This document shows positions 9,429 to 18,734 of a stretch of 56,833 bases of DNA, in pieces. The translations under genes were made by a program, and so were the position numbers. Each line of letters opens with the position of its first letter. Within the stretch, counting starts at the first letter, position 1. The stretch is from the NCBI GenBank assembly GCA_029264995.1, contig JAJUKC010000006.1, positions 1-56,833 of the forward strand, read 5' to 3'. The notes beneath the pieces were generated by a model. The model saw only the letters and a program-made list of their open reading frames with translations, did not search any database and was not told the origin of the DNA. Source of the DNA: Marinobacter sp. (GTDB lineage: Bacteria; Pseudomonadota; Gammaproteobacteria; Pseudomonadales; Oleiphilaceae).

Positions 9429-9448
9429 TACTGTTCAAATATACAGGA
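9429..9448. promoter_or_regulatory. LexA (SOS) box upstream of recA
   Basis: TACTGTTCAAATATACAGGA contains a perfect CTGT-N8-ACAG core at 9431-9446 in the recA leader, 91 bp before the start codon. This is the gammaproteobacterial LexA consensus, so recA is expected to be SOS-induced. Confidence 0.9.
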
Positions 9449-9536
9449 AAACACTGGATGGCTATTCAGGTTTTCTCCGGATTCCGCCGCATTTGCCCAC
9501 AAGGTTGAGCGGCCCAGGTAGCGAGGGTTTGCAAGA

Positions 9537-10580
9537 ATGGAAGATAACCGCAAGAAAGCACTCGGCGCAGCATTGAGCCAGATCGAACGCCAGTTCGGTA
9601 AAGGTGCCGTAATGAAGATGGGCGATCAGCCCCGTGAGGCGATTCCTGCCGTATCCACCGGCTCCCTGGGGCTGGATGTGGCTCTGGGTATTGGTGGCCT
9701 TCCTTATGGACGTATCGTCGAGATCTACGGCCCGGAAAGCTCCGGTAAAACCACGCTGACACTACAGGTTATCGCAGAAGCGCAAAAGCAGGGTAAAACC
9801 TGTGCCTTCGTCGATGCCGAGCACGCTCTGGACCCGGTCTATGCCGAAAAGCTGGGTGTTAACGTTGATGAGTTGCTGGTTTCCCAGCCGGACACCGGTG
9901 AGCAGGCTCTGGAAATCGCCGACATGCTGGTGCGGTCGAACGCGGTTGATGTGATCATTGTTGACTCGGTAGCGGCGCTGACCCCGAAAGCGGAAATTGA
10001 AGGCGAAATGGGCGATAGCCACGTGGGTCTTCAGGCTCGCCTGATGTCACAGGCATTGCGCAAGCTTACCGGTAATGTGAAGCACGCCAATTGCCTGATG
10101 GTGTTCATCAACCAGATCCGTATGAAGATTGGCGTGATGTTCGGTTCGCCCGAGACCACCACCGGTGGTAACGCCCTGAAATTCTATTCCTCTGTGCGCC
10201 TGGATATTCGCCGCATCGGTTCGGTGAAAGATGGCGACGAAGTGGTGGGTAACGAAACCCGCGTAAAAGTCGTCAAGAACAAGGTATCGCCTCCGTTCAG
10301 GCAGGCAGAATTCCAGATCATGTACGGCAAGGGCATCTACCACATGGCGGAAGTGCTCGACATGGGCGTGAAAGAAGGCTTTGTGGACAAGTCCGGTGCC
10401 TGGTACGCCTATAACGGCGACAAGATCGGCCAGGGCAAAGCAAACGCCTGTAAATTCCTGGAAGAGAACCTGGATATCGCCAATGAAATCGAGGCCAAGG
10501 TGCGTGACAAGCTGATGCCCAAGCCGGTCAAGAAAGAAGCGGCCGAGGCCCCGGCCGAAGCTAACGGCGAACTGCTGTAA
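9537..10580 (+). CDS. recA: Recombinase RecA
   Basis: A 347-residue protein with all RecA hallmarks: Walker A GPESSGKT at residues 65-72, the VDAEHALDP segment, [20 protein letters not shown], loop 2 region [21 protein letters not shown], and an acidic/Ala-rich C-tail. It coats single-stranded DNA, drives strand exchange and stimulates LexA self-cleavage. A LexA box lies in its promoter region. The start is ATG with weak upstream sequence (GAGGGTTTGCAAG). RecX, which often follows recA, is not found here; a flavodoxin-fold gene follows 22 bp downstream instead and may be co-transcribed. Confidence 0.98.
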   Translation: MEDNRKKALGAALSQIERQFGKGAVMKMGDQPREAIPAVSTGSLGLDVALGIGGLPYGRIVEIYGPESSGKTTLTLQVIAEAQKQGKTCAFVDAEHALDPVYAEKLGVNVDELLVSQPDTGEQALEIADMLVRSNAVDVIIVDSVAALTPKAEIEGEMGDSHVGLQARLMSQALRKLTGNVKHANCLMVFINQIRMKIGVMFGSPETTTGGNALKFYSSVRLDIRRIGSVKDGDEVVGNETRVKVVKNKVSPPFRQAEFQIMYGKGIYHMAEVLDMGVKEGFVDKSGAWYAYNGDKIGQGKANACKFLEENLDIANEIEAKVRDKLMPKPVKKEAAEAPAEANGELL

Positions 10581-10602
10581 GGCACCATAAAGGAGGCGTG
10601 AC

Positions 10603-11064
10603 ATGAAGCGACTGCTGATTGTGGCCCATGCCCCGTCTCCGAATACCCTGAGATTACGGAGCGCCATCGAAAATGGCGCCCGTAATCCAGATGTCGAAGC
10701 GGTAGAGGTGGTAGTAAAGGCGCCTCTGGAAGCTGGCCCCGAAGACGTTCTCGCCTGCGACGCCATTATCCTGGGCACCACGGAAAATCTCGGCTACATG
10801 TCGGGCGCGCTGAAAGACTTTTTCGACCGTAGCTACTATCCCTGCCTGGAACAAACCCAGGGCCTGCCTTTTGCCTTTTATATCCGGGCCGGCCATGACG
10901 GTACCGGAACCCGCCGAGCTATTGAGAGCATAACCACGGGGCTGCGCTGGAAGCTGGTGCAGGATGCACTGGTATGCCGGGGCGAATTCCGGGACGAGTT
11001 CGAACAGCAGTGTTACGAGTTGGGCATGACGATGGCGGCCAGCCTTGAAGCCGGCCTGATCTGA
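10603..11064 (+). CDS. Flavodoxin-fold NAD(P)H/FMN protein
   Basis: A 153-residue protein of flavodoxin fold. The beginning MKRLLIVAHAPSPNT supplies the phosphate-binding loop, and GTTENLGYMSGALKDFFDR is the typical flavin-ring loop of the flavodoxin/NADPH-dependent FMN reductase superfamily. It is probably a small cytoplasmic FMN-binding oxidoreductase; electron donor and acceptor are not evident. The ribosome-binding site AGGAGG is strong. It follows recA at 22 bp and ends directly against the convergent PilZ gene, with the two stop codons adjacent (11062-11067). Confidence 0.8.
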   Translation: MKRLLIVAHAPSPNTLRLRSAIENGARNPDVEAVEVVVKAPLEAGPEDVLACDAIILGTTENLGYMSGALKDFFDRSYYPCLEQTQGLPFAFYIRAGHDGTGTRRAIESITTGLRWKLVQDALVCRGEFRDEFEQQCYELGMTMAASLEAGLI

Positions 11065-11454
11065 TCAGCTGGCGTAGCGGTTGTAGAAGCCTTCGATGCG
11101 GGACAGTGCGTTGTCCATGGCTCGTGAGTAGGCGTTTTTGTCCAGGCAATAGGAAAACTGCAGACTGACCCGATACCCCGCCTGGAAAGGTTGGCAGGCG
11201 ATAACCCTGGCTCCGACCCGGGATTCACTGATGTACTTGCCTTCGATATCAAGGAACAGTCGCACACCAACATCCACCGGCCGAGGGCAGAGAACCGCCA
11301 TACCATAACGGTTCATGTCCAGGCAGGTAACTGCCACAGGCTGCTTGCCGCGGCCGAAGAAACCGCGCTCACGCAGCTGTACCCTCAGGCAGGACGCCGG
11401 AAAACGATCCTTGATACGGCGTTCTGCGGAATTATTCGTCATGTTTTCAGTCAT
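11065..11454 (-). CDS. PilZ domain protein (c-di-GMP effector)
   Basis: A 129-residue single-domain protein. It has the PilZ c-di-GMP signature: RRIKDR (RxxxR-type motif) near residue 12 and, about 34 residues later, DMNRYGM (the D/NxSxxG-type motif, here with Asn in the Ser position). Such proteins change motility, adhesion or secretion when c-di-GMP binds; the partner is not shown. The start is uncertain: ATG at 11454 or 11442 are both in frame and neither has a strong ribosome-binding site; a GTG at 11562 would add 36 residues without homology. It converges with the flavodoxin-fold gene. Confidence 0.75.
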   Translation of the reverse strand: MTENMTNNSAERRIKDRFPASCLRVQLRERGFFGRGKQPVAVTCLDMNRYGMAVLCPRPVDVGVRLFLDIEGKYISESRVGARVIACQPFQAGYRVSLQFSYCLDKNAYSRAMDNALSRIEGFYNRYAS

Positions 11455-11680
11455 CACGTGTCTTGTACTTGTTGTGGCCGGATTCCGTCCGGGAGATGAA
11501 GTGTAGTAATCGACGGCCTGCATGAAAAATGACCACGGCCGGTTTTGTGACCGAGTTGGCACATGCTGCCGGCTCTGGCCCCTTTCGATAAAACCGGACG
11601 AGGTACGCGACAGACCCGCCCCCAGGCACTACAATGGCGGGCCTGAAATTCGACAAAACTGACCGTTACGGGAAGCCAAT

Positions 11681-14089
11681 TTGAAGTCTCTGCCCCTGCA
11701 TCAGCTGTACAAAGCCTGCGTCCTCAAAGACCTGCCATTCAAGACCACAAGGCAACTTGAGCCCCTGGCCGAAATTGTTGGCCAGAATCGCGCCCAGGAG
11801 GCGGTGCGCTTTGCCCTGGCCATGCCCCATGGCGGCTACAACGTCTACGCAGTTGGCCGGAATGGATTGGGCAAGCGGACCATGATGCTTCGCTATCTTG
11901 AGCATCATGTCGACACCCTGCAGCAAAGCCATGACTGGTGCTATGTCGCCAACTTCGAGGAGCCGCGCAATCCCAAGCTGTTACAGCTGCCGGGAGGCAT
12001 GGGTACCCAGCTGAAGCAGGACATGGAAAAGCTGATGACCCGGCTGGTGAAAACGATCCCCCAGACTTTCGACAGCGACAGCTTTCTGGAACGCTCGGAG
12101 CAGCTGAAGAACGAATACGGTAAGAAGCAGGAAGACGAGCTGGCCAAAGTGGCCGCCCAGGCCAAACGGAAAAAAGTGAGCCTGACGGTGACTACACCCG
12201 GGGGCTATCGCCTGGTTGCCATGAATGGCGACGAGCCGCACACCGCAGAAAGCTTCCAGGCGCTGACCGAGGAACAGCGGGACAAGTTTGAGGACTCGAT
12301 CAACAAGCTTGAGAAGAAGCTGCGCCAGGCACTGCGGAAAATGGCGGACTGGGAACAGGAGTATGCCGACAAACAGCAGGCCCTGAACCAGGAGACCCTG
12401 GAAGGTATCTCTGGCCATCAGATTGATGAGCTGGTGGAGAAATACCGTGAGCAGCCCGATGTGGTTGCATACCTGGAGGCAGTTCGCAAAGACCTGGTGG
12501 ATAACCTGGATATCTTCCTGGAAGACGACGAGGAGCAGGCCGCCATCGCCTGGGCCGCGCTGGACAAGAGAATGCCCCGGCGCTACCTGATCAACGTGCT
12601 GGTGCACCAGAAAACCAATGAAGTACCGGTGGTGGTGGAAGATAATCCCACCTATCACAATCTGTTCGGCTACGTGGAAAACGTGACCTACAAGGGCACG
12701 GTCTTTACCGACTTCTCTCTGATTCGGGCCGGAAGCCTGCACCGGGCCAACGGTGGCTATCTGCTGATGGACGCCATCAAGGTGCTGGAGCAGCCGTTCG
12801 TATGGGATGGTCTGAAGCGGGCATTGCGATCAAAATCTATCCAGATCAACTCCCTGGAGCGGGAGCTGACCCTGTCCGGCACCATTTCCATCGAGCCGGA
12901 GGCGGTTCCCCTGAACGTCAAGATTGTGTTGTTCGGCGATCGGGAAACCTGGATGCTGCTGCAGGAATACGATTCTGAATTTGCCGAGCTGTTCCGGGTA
13001 ACGGCGGATTTCGAAAACGAGATGTACCGCACCGAAGAAAGCCAGCTGCTGTACGCCAAGTTCATCTCCAGCCTTGTGGTTGAGAAGAAGCTGTTGCATT
13101 GCACCAACAAGGCGGTGGCTCGCATTATCGAGCATAGTGCCCGCATGGCGGACCATCAGGACAGGCTGTCGCTGCATGCCGCCGACATCGCCAACCTTTT
13201 GCGAGAGTCGGATTTCTGGGCCCGCCAGGCTGGTGCCAAGCTGATTTCTGAGGTACATGTGGAACGTGCGCTGGAGAGCGCCCGTTACCGCAGCAGTCGC
13301 ATCCGTGATCAGTTCTATGATTCCATCCGGGACGGTTCCACTCTGGTGACCACCACGGGCACCTGCGTAGGTCAGGTAAACGCGCTTTCGGTTCTGTCCA
13401 CCGGTGGCTTCGAGTTTGGTTTGTCCAATCGGGTGACCGCAAGCTGCTACTATGGTGATGGCGGAGTCATGGACATCGAGCGTGATGTGAAGCTGGGCGG
13501 CAATATCCACTCCAAGGGCGTGATGATTCTGAGTTCCTGGCTGGCTTCCCACTTTGCCGTGAACGATCCCATGCACCTGTCTGCCAGCCTGACCTTCGAG
13601 CAGAACTATGGCGAGGTGGATGGCGACAGTGCCTCGTTGGCGGAACTCTGTGCGCTGATTTCGGCCTTGTCCGGCATTCCCGTGCGCCAGGATCTGGCCA
13701 TTACCGGCTCTGTTAACCAGTTTGGCGAGGTACAGCCGATTGGTGGCGTGAACGAAAAGGTGGAAGGCTTCTATGCCACCTGTGAGCTTAAAGGTGGTCT
13801 GACCGGCAGCCAGGGCGTCATCATTCCAACCACCAATGTCCAGAACCTGATGTTGGACAGCGAAGTGGTGCAGGCGGCCCGGGCAGGGCGGTTTGCGGTG
13901 TACCCGGTTGCCCGGGTGGAAGAGGCGATTACACTGTTACTGGGTAAGCCGGCGGGTAAAGCCGATGATAAAGGCAGGTACCCCAAGCAGAGTGTTTTTG
14001 GCATTATCCAGCAACGGCTCGAAAAAATGCGCGAGCATGAGCGGCAGGAACACGCCCGGGACGATCATAAAGATCCGTCCATTCACTGA
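11681..14089 (+). CDS. Lon-family ATP-dependent protease, AAA plus Lon domain (YcbZ/LonB-like)
   Basis: An 802-residue cytoplasmic protein. An N-terminal AAA region holds the Walker A-like GRNGLGKRT (residues 59-67). A long charged coiled-coil-like insert covers about residues 140-260, and a second AAA core (HRANGGYLLMDAIKVL) follows. The C-terminal Lon protease domain has Ser650 in EVDGDSAS and Lys693 in GGVNEKVEGF, the 43-residue spacing of the Lon catalytic dyad. It resembles the YcbZ/LonB-like group rather than classical Lon, lacking its N-terminal substrate domain. The start is TTG at 11681, preceded by GGGAAG. It stands 38 bp before a two-component pair and could share its transcript. 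Confidence 0.88.
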   Translation: MKSLPLHQLYKACVLKDLPFKTTRQLEPLAEIVGQNRAQEAVRFALAMPHGGYNVYAVGRNGLGKRTMMLRYLEHHVDTLQQSHDWCYVANFEEPRNPKLLQLPGGMGTQLKQDMEKLMTRLVKTIPQTFDSDSFLERSEQLKNEYGKKQEDELAKVAAQAKRKKVSLTVTTPGGYRLVAMNGDEPHTAESFQALTEEQRDKFEDSINKLEKKLRQALRKMADWEQEYADKQQALNQETLEGISGHQIDELVEKYREQPDVVAYLEAVRKDLVDNLDIFLEDDEEQAAIAWAALDKRMPRRYLINVLVHQKTNEVPVVVEDNPTYHNLFGYVENVTYKGTVFTDFSLIRAGSLHRANGGYLLMDAIKVLEQPFVWDGLKRALRSKSIQINSLERELTLSGTISIEPEAVPLNVKIVLFGDRETWMLLQEYDSEFAELFRVTADFENEMYRTEESQLLYAKFISSLVVEKKLLHCTNKAVARIIEHSARMADHQDRLSLHAADIANLLRESDFWARQAGAKLISEVHVERALESARYRSSRIRDQFYDSIRDGSTLVTTTGTCVGQVNALSVLSTGGFEFGLSNRVTASCYYGDGGVMDIERDVKLGGNIHSKGVMILSSWLASHFAVNDPMHLSASLTFEQNYGEVDGDSASLAELCALISALSGIPVRQDLAITGSVNQFGEVQPIGGVNEKVEGFYATCELKGGLTGSQGVIIPTTNVQNLMLDSEVVQAARAGRFAVYPVARVEEAITLLLGKPAGKADDKGRYPKQSVFGIIQQRLEKMREHERQEHARDDHKDPSIH

Positions 14090-14127
14090 CCGGCACCATA
14101 ATAAAACGGACAGGAGAGTACAGATCC

Positions 14128-14748
14128 ATGACTGATATCCAGCAAACTGTGTACGTGGTAGAGGACGACGAAGCCGTTCGTGATTCACTGGAGTTGTTGC
14201 TGAAATCCGATAGCAAGCCGGTGAAAACCTACGAAAGCGCCAACGCCTTTCTGAAGGACTATTCCGACAAGATGGCCGGCTGCATCGTGCTGGATATCCG
14301 TATGCCCGGGATGGATGGCATGGAGCTGCAGAAGAAGCTTAACGACAAGCATTCGATTTTGCCCATCATCTTTGTGACCGGTCATGGCGATGTGCCGATG
14401 GCGGTGGACGCCATGAAAGAGGGCGCCGTGGATTTTATCCAGAAGCCCTACCGTGAAGAGGCTCTGCTGGAGAAAATCGAGGCGGCCCTGGAACAGGATC
14501 GGGAACAGCGTAAATCCCTGGACGAAAAACAGGAAATCATCCGCCGGGTGAAGAGCCTGACGCCCCGTGAGCGTGAGATCATGGATCGCATGATTGCCGG
14601 CCAGGCCAACAAGGTGATCGCCATTGAGCTGGAGATCAGCCAGCGTACCGTGGAGATTCACCGTTCCCGTGTCATGCACAAAATGGGTACCCATTCCCTG
14701 GCCCATCTGGTACGTATGGTCCTGTCCGTAAAGGACCTTATCGACTAG
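14128..14748 (+). CDS. FixJ-type response regulator, REC-LuxR
   Basis: A 206-residue response regulator. The receiver has the acidic pair in VVEDDEAV, phosphoacceptor Asp56 in VLDIRMP, the conserved Thr in FVTGHGD and Lys in FIQKPY. A LuxR-type helix-turn-helix follows (LTPREREIMDRMIAG...QRTVEIHRSRVMHKM). It binds DNA when phosphorylated. The GGHGD/IQKP pattern is that of the FixJ/TodT/StyR group. It is followed after 51 bp by a PAS histidine kinase, its evident partner. The regulon is unknown. The ribosome-binding site is GGAGAG. Confidence 0.92.
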   Translation: MTDIQQTVYVVEDDEAVRDSLELLLKSDSKPVKTYESANAFLKDYSDKMAGCIVLDIRMPGMDGMELQKKLNDKHSILPIIFVTGHGDVPMAVDAMKEGAVDFIQKPYREEALLEKIEAALEQDREQRKSLDEKQEIIRRVKSLTPREREIMDRMIAGQANKVIAIELEISQRTVEIHRSRVMHKMGTHSLAHLVRMVLSVKDLID

Positions 14749-14799
14749 GACGGCCGGCACCGTCATTATGTCCGAACGTTTTTAACCGGCCGTATTTCT

Positions 14800-16368
14800 A
14801 TGACTGAAACTGTCAGTGAGAACTCCGAGGTGACGGTTCTGTTGGTGGACGACAACCCGCAGAACCTCAAAGTCCTCTACGAGACCCTGAAAGACAAAGG
14901 CTACCGGTTGCTGATCGCCAACGAAGGCGAAAAAGCACTGGACCTTGCCCACCGGCACCACCCCGAAGTCATCCTTCTGGACATCATGATGCCGGAAATG
15001 GACGGCTATGAGGTGTGCGAGCGCCTGAAAGCCGATCCGCAAACGGCCGACTGCGCGGTGGTGTTTCTGTCGGCGCTGGATGATCTGCAGGCCAAGGTAA
15101 AAGGTTTCTCTCTTGGTGGCGCGGACTACATTTCCAAGCCGTTTCAGTCCCAGGAAGTGATTGCACGGGTGAAAACCCATGCCCAGGTGATCCGCCTTGA
15201 GCGTGAATTGCAGGCCCGCAACCGCGAGCTCCAGGGTGATCAGGTCCGGATTCTCAATTCCATCAGCGAGGGCATCTACGGCCTCGACGAGAATGGCATC
15301 ATTGAATTTGCCAATCCCGCCGCGGGCATGATCATGGGCTGTCCGGTTGAAGACCTGATCGGCAAGAGCTTTTTTGAGCTGCATTTCTCGACTGCGGCAG
15401 ATTCGGAAGACAACTTGCCGGTGATGGCCACCTGTCGGCAGGGTGTGGCCGAGAATCAGCGTGATATCCGCATGCTGCGGGCTGATGGTTCCGGTTTCCC
15501 CGCGGAGTATCGCTCAACGCCAAAACTGGATGACGAAGAACTCCACGGTGCGGTGGTGGTGTTCCGGGATATCACCACCGAGCTGGAAAACGAGCAGGCC
15601 CTGGAGGATGCCAGGGCCCTGGTTCAGGAGCAGCGCGACCAGCTGGCTCACACCTCCCGTTTGAGTACCATGGGCGAGATGGCGGCGGGTTTTGCCCATG
15701 AAGTCAATCAGCCACTGACGGCAATTACCAATTACGCCCGTGTGGCCAAGCGTATGATGGGCAAGGAGCAACCCGACCTGAATTTGCTGCAGGAAACCCT
15801 GGACAAGGTCGAGGCCCAGTCCCACCGCGCCAGCGAAATCATTCGCCGGATCCGGCGATTCATGAAAAAGCCTGCCACTGGCAAAGAAATACTCTCGGTT
15901 CCCGGCTTGCTGGAGGATACCCGCCAGTTTGCGGAAGTCGACATGCGCAACAACGAAGGTGGTATCGAGGTACAGGTAGAGGATTCGCTGCCGGATGTGC
16001 TGGCAGATCCCATACAGGTGCAGCAGGTGGCGCTGAACCTGATACGCAACGCCCTTGAAGCCACCCGCAGTGCCGGCGCCTCAACGCCGGTGGAAGTGAG
16101 TGCCCGCCGTTGCGGCGACCATTGCGTGCGGGTTCAGGTACGGGACCATGGCATAGGGGTCGCCGAGGAAGCCGAAGAGAAACTGTTTCATCCGTTTCAT
16201 ACCACCAAGGACGAGGGTATGGGCATCGGGCTGGCCACCTGCCGCTCATTGATTCAGGCTCAGGGCGGCGAAATCGGATACGAGCGACCGGACGATGGTG
16301 GCGCCTGCTTCTGGTTTACCCTGCCTGTTTCCGGAGCCGAAGGCGAGTCCTGCGCTCCGGAGGAATAA
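14800..16368 (+). CDS. Soluble hybrid histidine kinase, REC-PAS-HisKA-HATPase
   Basis: A 522-residue protein without membrane segments, so the signal is sensed in the cytoplasm or arrives through the receiver. The N-terminal receiver has Asp61 in LLDIMMPEMDGY; a PAS domain covers about residues 145-262 (NSISEGIYGLDENGIIEFANPAA); the dimerisation helix contains His300 in FAHEVNQPLTAITNYAR; the ATPase has the N box (NLIRNALEA) and G boxes (DHGIGV, GMGIGLATC). No haem-ligand arrangement can be claimed for the PAS. It follows the FixJ-like regulator at 51 bp and is its likely kinase. The extra N-terminal receiver suggests a third protein feeds this pathway. Confidence 0.92.
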   Translation: MTETVSENSEVTVLLVDDNPQNLKVLYETLKDKGYRLLIANEGEKALDLAHRHHPEVILLDIMMPEMDGYEVCERLKADPQTADCAVVFLSALDDLQAKVKGFSLGGADYISKPFQSQEVIARVKTHAQVIRLERELQARNRELQGDQVRILNSISEGIYGLDENGIIEFANPAAGMIMGCPVEDLIGKSFFELHFSTAADSEDNLPVMATCRQGVAENQRDIRMLRADGSGFPAEYRSTPKLDDEELHGAVVVFRDITTELENEQALEDARALVQEQRDQLAHTSRLSTMGEMAAGFAHEVNQPLTAITNYARVAKRMMGKEQPDLNLLQETLDKVEAQSHRASEIIRRIRRFMKKPATGKEILSVPGLLEDTRQFAEVDMRNNEGGIEVQVEDSLPDVLADPIQVQQVALNLIRNALEATRSAGASTPVEVSARRCGDHCVRVQVRDHGIGVAEEAEEKLFHPFHTTKDEGMGIGLATCRSLIQAQGGEIGYERPDDGGACFWFTLPVSGAEGESCAPEE

Positions 16369-16371
16369 GCG

Positions 16372-17247
16372 CTACAGCCAGTCGATGCGCCCGGTCAGGT
16401 GCGGGGCATCGCCTTTGGCATTCAGTAACTGGAAATCCCAGCCATCCTTTCCGGTCTGCCAGTTGAGCATAGCGTTCCCCGGCAGCAGCAGGGGTTTCTT
16501 GAACTGGCAACTGGCCCGCACCGGGCCATCCTTCCAACCCTCCTGAGTCTCCAGCAGCGCCAATGCCCGTGCTTTGCTCCACATGCCATGGGCAATGGCC
16601 CGTGGAAAGCCGAAGGCTCTGGCGCTCAGGGCGTGCATGTGGATCGGGTTTCGATCCCCCGAGACTTTGGCGTATTGCCGGCCCAGGTTTTCCGGGGCCT
16701 TGATCGCTTCGGAGAATGGATAGGTTTCCAGATCCGGTTTCGGTTTTGAGCCGGCTTTACTGTGTCCGCTGGCCATCCGGTACAGGTTGGTGCTGACTTC
16801 CTCCCAGACCAGGCGCCCTGAGGCCCTGGCTTCCGTCACCAGGTCAAATTCCAGTCCCCGGCCGGTGCGTTGCTGGTTGCCCAGGATAACCCTGAGGTCC
16901 AGGTTTTCGCCTGCGGCCAGAGGGCGATGCTGGGTGATGCTGTTTCTCAGATGCACCAGGCCCAGCAACGGCAGCGGGAATGCGGGTTCGGTCAGCAGTT
17001 TCAGATGCAGGGGGAACGCCAGGATATGCGGCCAGGTCACTGGCAGCCGGGTTCCCGGATGAAAACTGCAGATTTTCAGATAATCACGGAGTGCAGGGGT
17101 GTCCGTGGTAACGCCCAGGAGGCTGGCCTCCAGTCTTGGAATCTGCACCGCTTCCGGGTTGTTCGTTCCGGATTTCGACAGCAGTGCCTTGCCGTACAGA
17201 GGCAAGAGGGCAGGAGGCGTGTGGTGATAAACCAGTGGCGCGGACAT
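16372..17247 (-). CDS. MaoC-type hotdog dehydratase
   Basis: A 291-residue cytoplasmic protein with two hotdog halves. The C-terminal half carries the MaoC/R-hydratase signature YAKVSGDRNPIHMHALSARAFGF followed by AIAHGMW, where Asp and His are the catalytic pair of enoyl-CoA hydratases. It probably hydrates or dehydrates a 2-enoyl-thioester; the chain length is unknown. The start at 17247 (MSAPLVYHHT) has a GGAG site 9 bp upstream; the longer frame to 17412 runs over the divergent promoter region. It is divergent from an AraC regulator, which is the natural candidate for its control. It meets the histidine-kinase gene tail to tail with only 3 bp between. Confidence 0.85.
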   Translation of the reverse strand: MSAPLVYHHTPPALLPLYGKALLSKSGTNNPEAVQIPRLEASLLGVTTDTPALRDYLKICSFHPGTRLPVTWPHILAFPLHLKLLTEPAFPLPLLGLVHLRNSITQHRPLAAGENLDLRVILGNQQRTGRGLEFDLVTEARASGRLVWEEVSTNLYRMASGHSKAGSKPKPDLETYPFSEAIKAPENLGRQYAKVSGDRNPIHMHALSARAFGFPRAIAHGMWSKARALALLETQEGWKDGPVRASCQFKKPLLLPGNAMLNWQTGKDGWDFQLLNAKGDAPHLTGRIDWL

Positions 17248-17482
17248 CGTAGCGTTCTCCTTGGTCGGCCCGGGGCCGGCGTCCATGTGCATGTCTTGAT
17301 GGCAATGTGGTTTTATTCTGGGCATTGCCAATTTCTGGTACAACTGTGCGTCTGTGGCCTGATATGCTCTAATGTACGACGAAAGTCTGGCAAACCCGGC
17401 CAGATCTGGCATTGACCTGGCGTGCTCCGGGCCCTGTCCGGCGGGTCAAAGTAGTAACCAATAAATAAAAAAGCGGGATACT

Positions 17483-18514
17483 ATGCAGGAACTACGTGAT
17501 GCAGGCGTGATGCTGCGCCTGATATACGAGGCGATGAAGCGAAGAGGTATTGATACCGACGCTATCTTCAGCCGCCTTGGCGTTAACGAGCAGTACGTAT
17601 ACACGGATCAGCTACGGACTCCCCACAGCGCCCAGCTCTACTTCTGGCAGGCGGTGGAGGATGTTTCCGGTGACCCTGATGTTGGCTTGCACCTTGGGCC
17701 ATTGCTCCCTGCCTACAAGGGGCAGGTGCTGGAATACCTGTTTCTGAGCAGTCCAACGTTTGGAGAGGGATTGCGCCGCGCTCAGAATTATCAGCGCTTG
17801 CTCAGCGATGCCGCCAACACCGATTTCTTCGTGGATGGTGATGAAGCCTGCATGGTTCTGGATACCGCCTCAGACGATGTTCGCCGTCTGAAACACTTCA
17901 ATGAGTGTTTTGTTCAAGGCCTGATTACCTTCTTCAAATCCATTACCGACGGCAATTTCTACCCATCCCGGATTGAGTTCGAGCATGATCGGGAGCAGGG
18001 TCAGGACCATGTTCGTGAGGTGTTGGGGTGTGAGGTGGTGTTCGGTGCCGAGGAGAACCGGCTTTATTTCCCCGCCGAATTGCTGTCCCATGCATCGCCT
18101 CATGCGGAACCCGAACTGTTGGCCCTGCATGAACGCTTCGCCAGTGAGCAGGTGGCCCGGCTCGAGAAGAAGGACATTGTTGGCCAGGTGGAGCGCATCA
18201 TTGCGGAATTGCTCGACAGCGGCGAAGTCACGCTTGATGCCGTGGCTGAGCGTTTGGGGATCAAGCCCCGGACCCTGCGCACCCGGCTGACCGAGGCCGA
18301 GACCAGTTTCAATCAGGTATTGGCGGATTTCCGCTATCGTCTGGCCCGGCAGTTATTGGCCACCACCGATGAGTCCATCGATGAGATCGTCTACCTGACC
18401 GGGTTTTCCGAACCCAGCACGTTTTATCGGGCGTTCAAGCGTTGGTCCGGTATGACACCGATCGAATACCGCAAGACGGCCCAGGGCAAGGATGCGATGG
18501 TTGATGCCATGTAA
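17483..18514 (+). CDS. AraC-family regulator (Arabinose_bd plus HTH_18)
   Basis: A 343-residue regulator of the OruR/ArgR-like AraC subgroup. The first 200 residues form the PF12625-type sensing domain (MLRLIYEAMKRRGIDTDAIFSRLG), and the last 100 contain two helix-turn-helix units, with ESIDEIVYLTGFSEPSTFYRAFKRWSGMTPIEYR as the conserved end. It is transcribed away from the MaoC-type dehydratase, 235 bp apart, and probably regulates it. The ligand may be a fatty-acid-derived compound, but this is inferred only from the neighbour. Downstream lies the tRNA-Asp promoter. Confidence 0.88.
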   Translation: MQELRDAGVMLRLIYEAMKRRGIDTDAIFSRLGVNEQYVYTDQLRTPHSAQLYFWQAVEDVSGDPDVGLHLGPLLPAYKGQVLEYLFLSSPTFGEGLRRAQNYQRLLSDAANTDFFVDGDEACMVLDTASDDVRRLKHFNECFVQGLITFFKSITDGNFYPSRIEFEHDREQGQDHVREVLGCEVVFGAEENRLYFPAELLSHASPHAEPELLALHERFASEQVARLEKKDIVGQVERIIAELLDSGEVTLDAVAERLGIKPRTLRTRLTEAETSFNQVLADFRYRLARQLLATTDESIDEIVYLTGFSEPSTFYRAFKRWSGMTPIEYRKTAQGKDAMVDAM

Positions 18515-18555
18515 GTGGCCTTTCAGAAAAGCCTGAAAAAAGTTTGGCAAAATCG

Positions 18556-18583
18556 TTGACATAAACGAGGGCCTCTTTATAAT
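18556..18583 (+). promoter_or_regulatory. Sigma-70 promoter of tRNA-Asp
   Basis: A perfect TTGACA (18556-18561) and a perfect TATAAT (18578-18583) are separated by 16 bp, followed by a GC-rich stretch (GCGCCC) typical of stringently controlled stable-RNA promoters. The tRNA begins 50 bp after the -10. Confidence 0.9.
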
Positions 18584-18632
18584 GCGCCCTCGTTGTCACA
18601 GAGCAGTCGCAAGACAGCTCAGGCAGCTACGC

Positions 18633-18709
18633 GGAGCGGTAGTTCAGTTGGTTAGAATACCGGCCTGTCACGCCGGGGGTCGCGGGTTCGAGTCCCGTCC
18701 GCTCCGCCA
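18633..18709 (+). tRNA. tRNA-Asp (GTC)
   Basis: A complete 77-nt tRNA with encoded CCA. Acceptor strands GGAGCGG and CCGCTCC pair, the anticodon GTC is at 18667-18669 within CCTGTCACG, and the T arm GCGGGTTCGAGTCCCGT is canonical. It has its own strong promoter. Confidence 0.97.
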
Positions 18710-18734
18710 TTTTTACCTCCCCCCTTAAGTGTTG

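Noticed and set aside
17248..17412. Longer N-terminus for the MaoC-type protein
   Set aside because: The extension lacks homology, lies in the divergent promoter space, and the ATG at 17247 has a good GGAG site.
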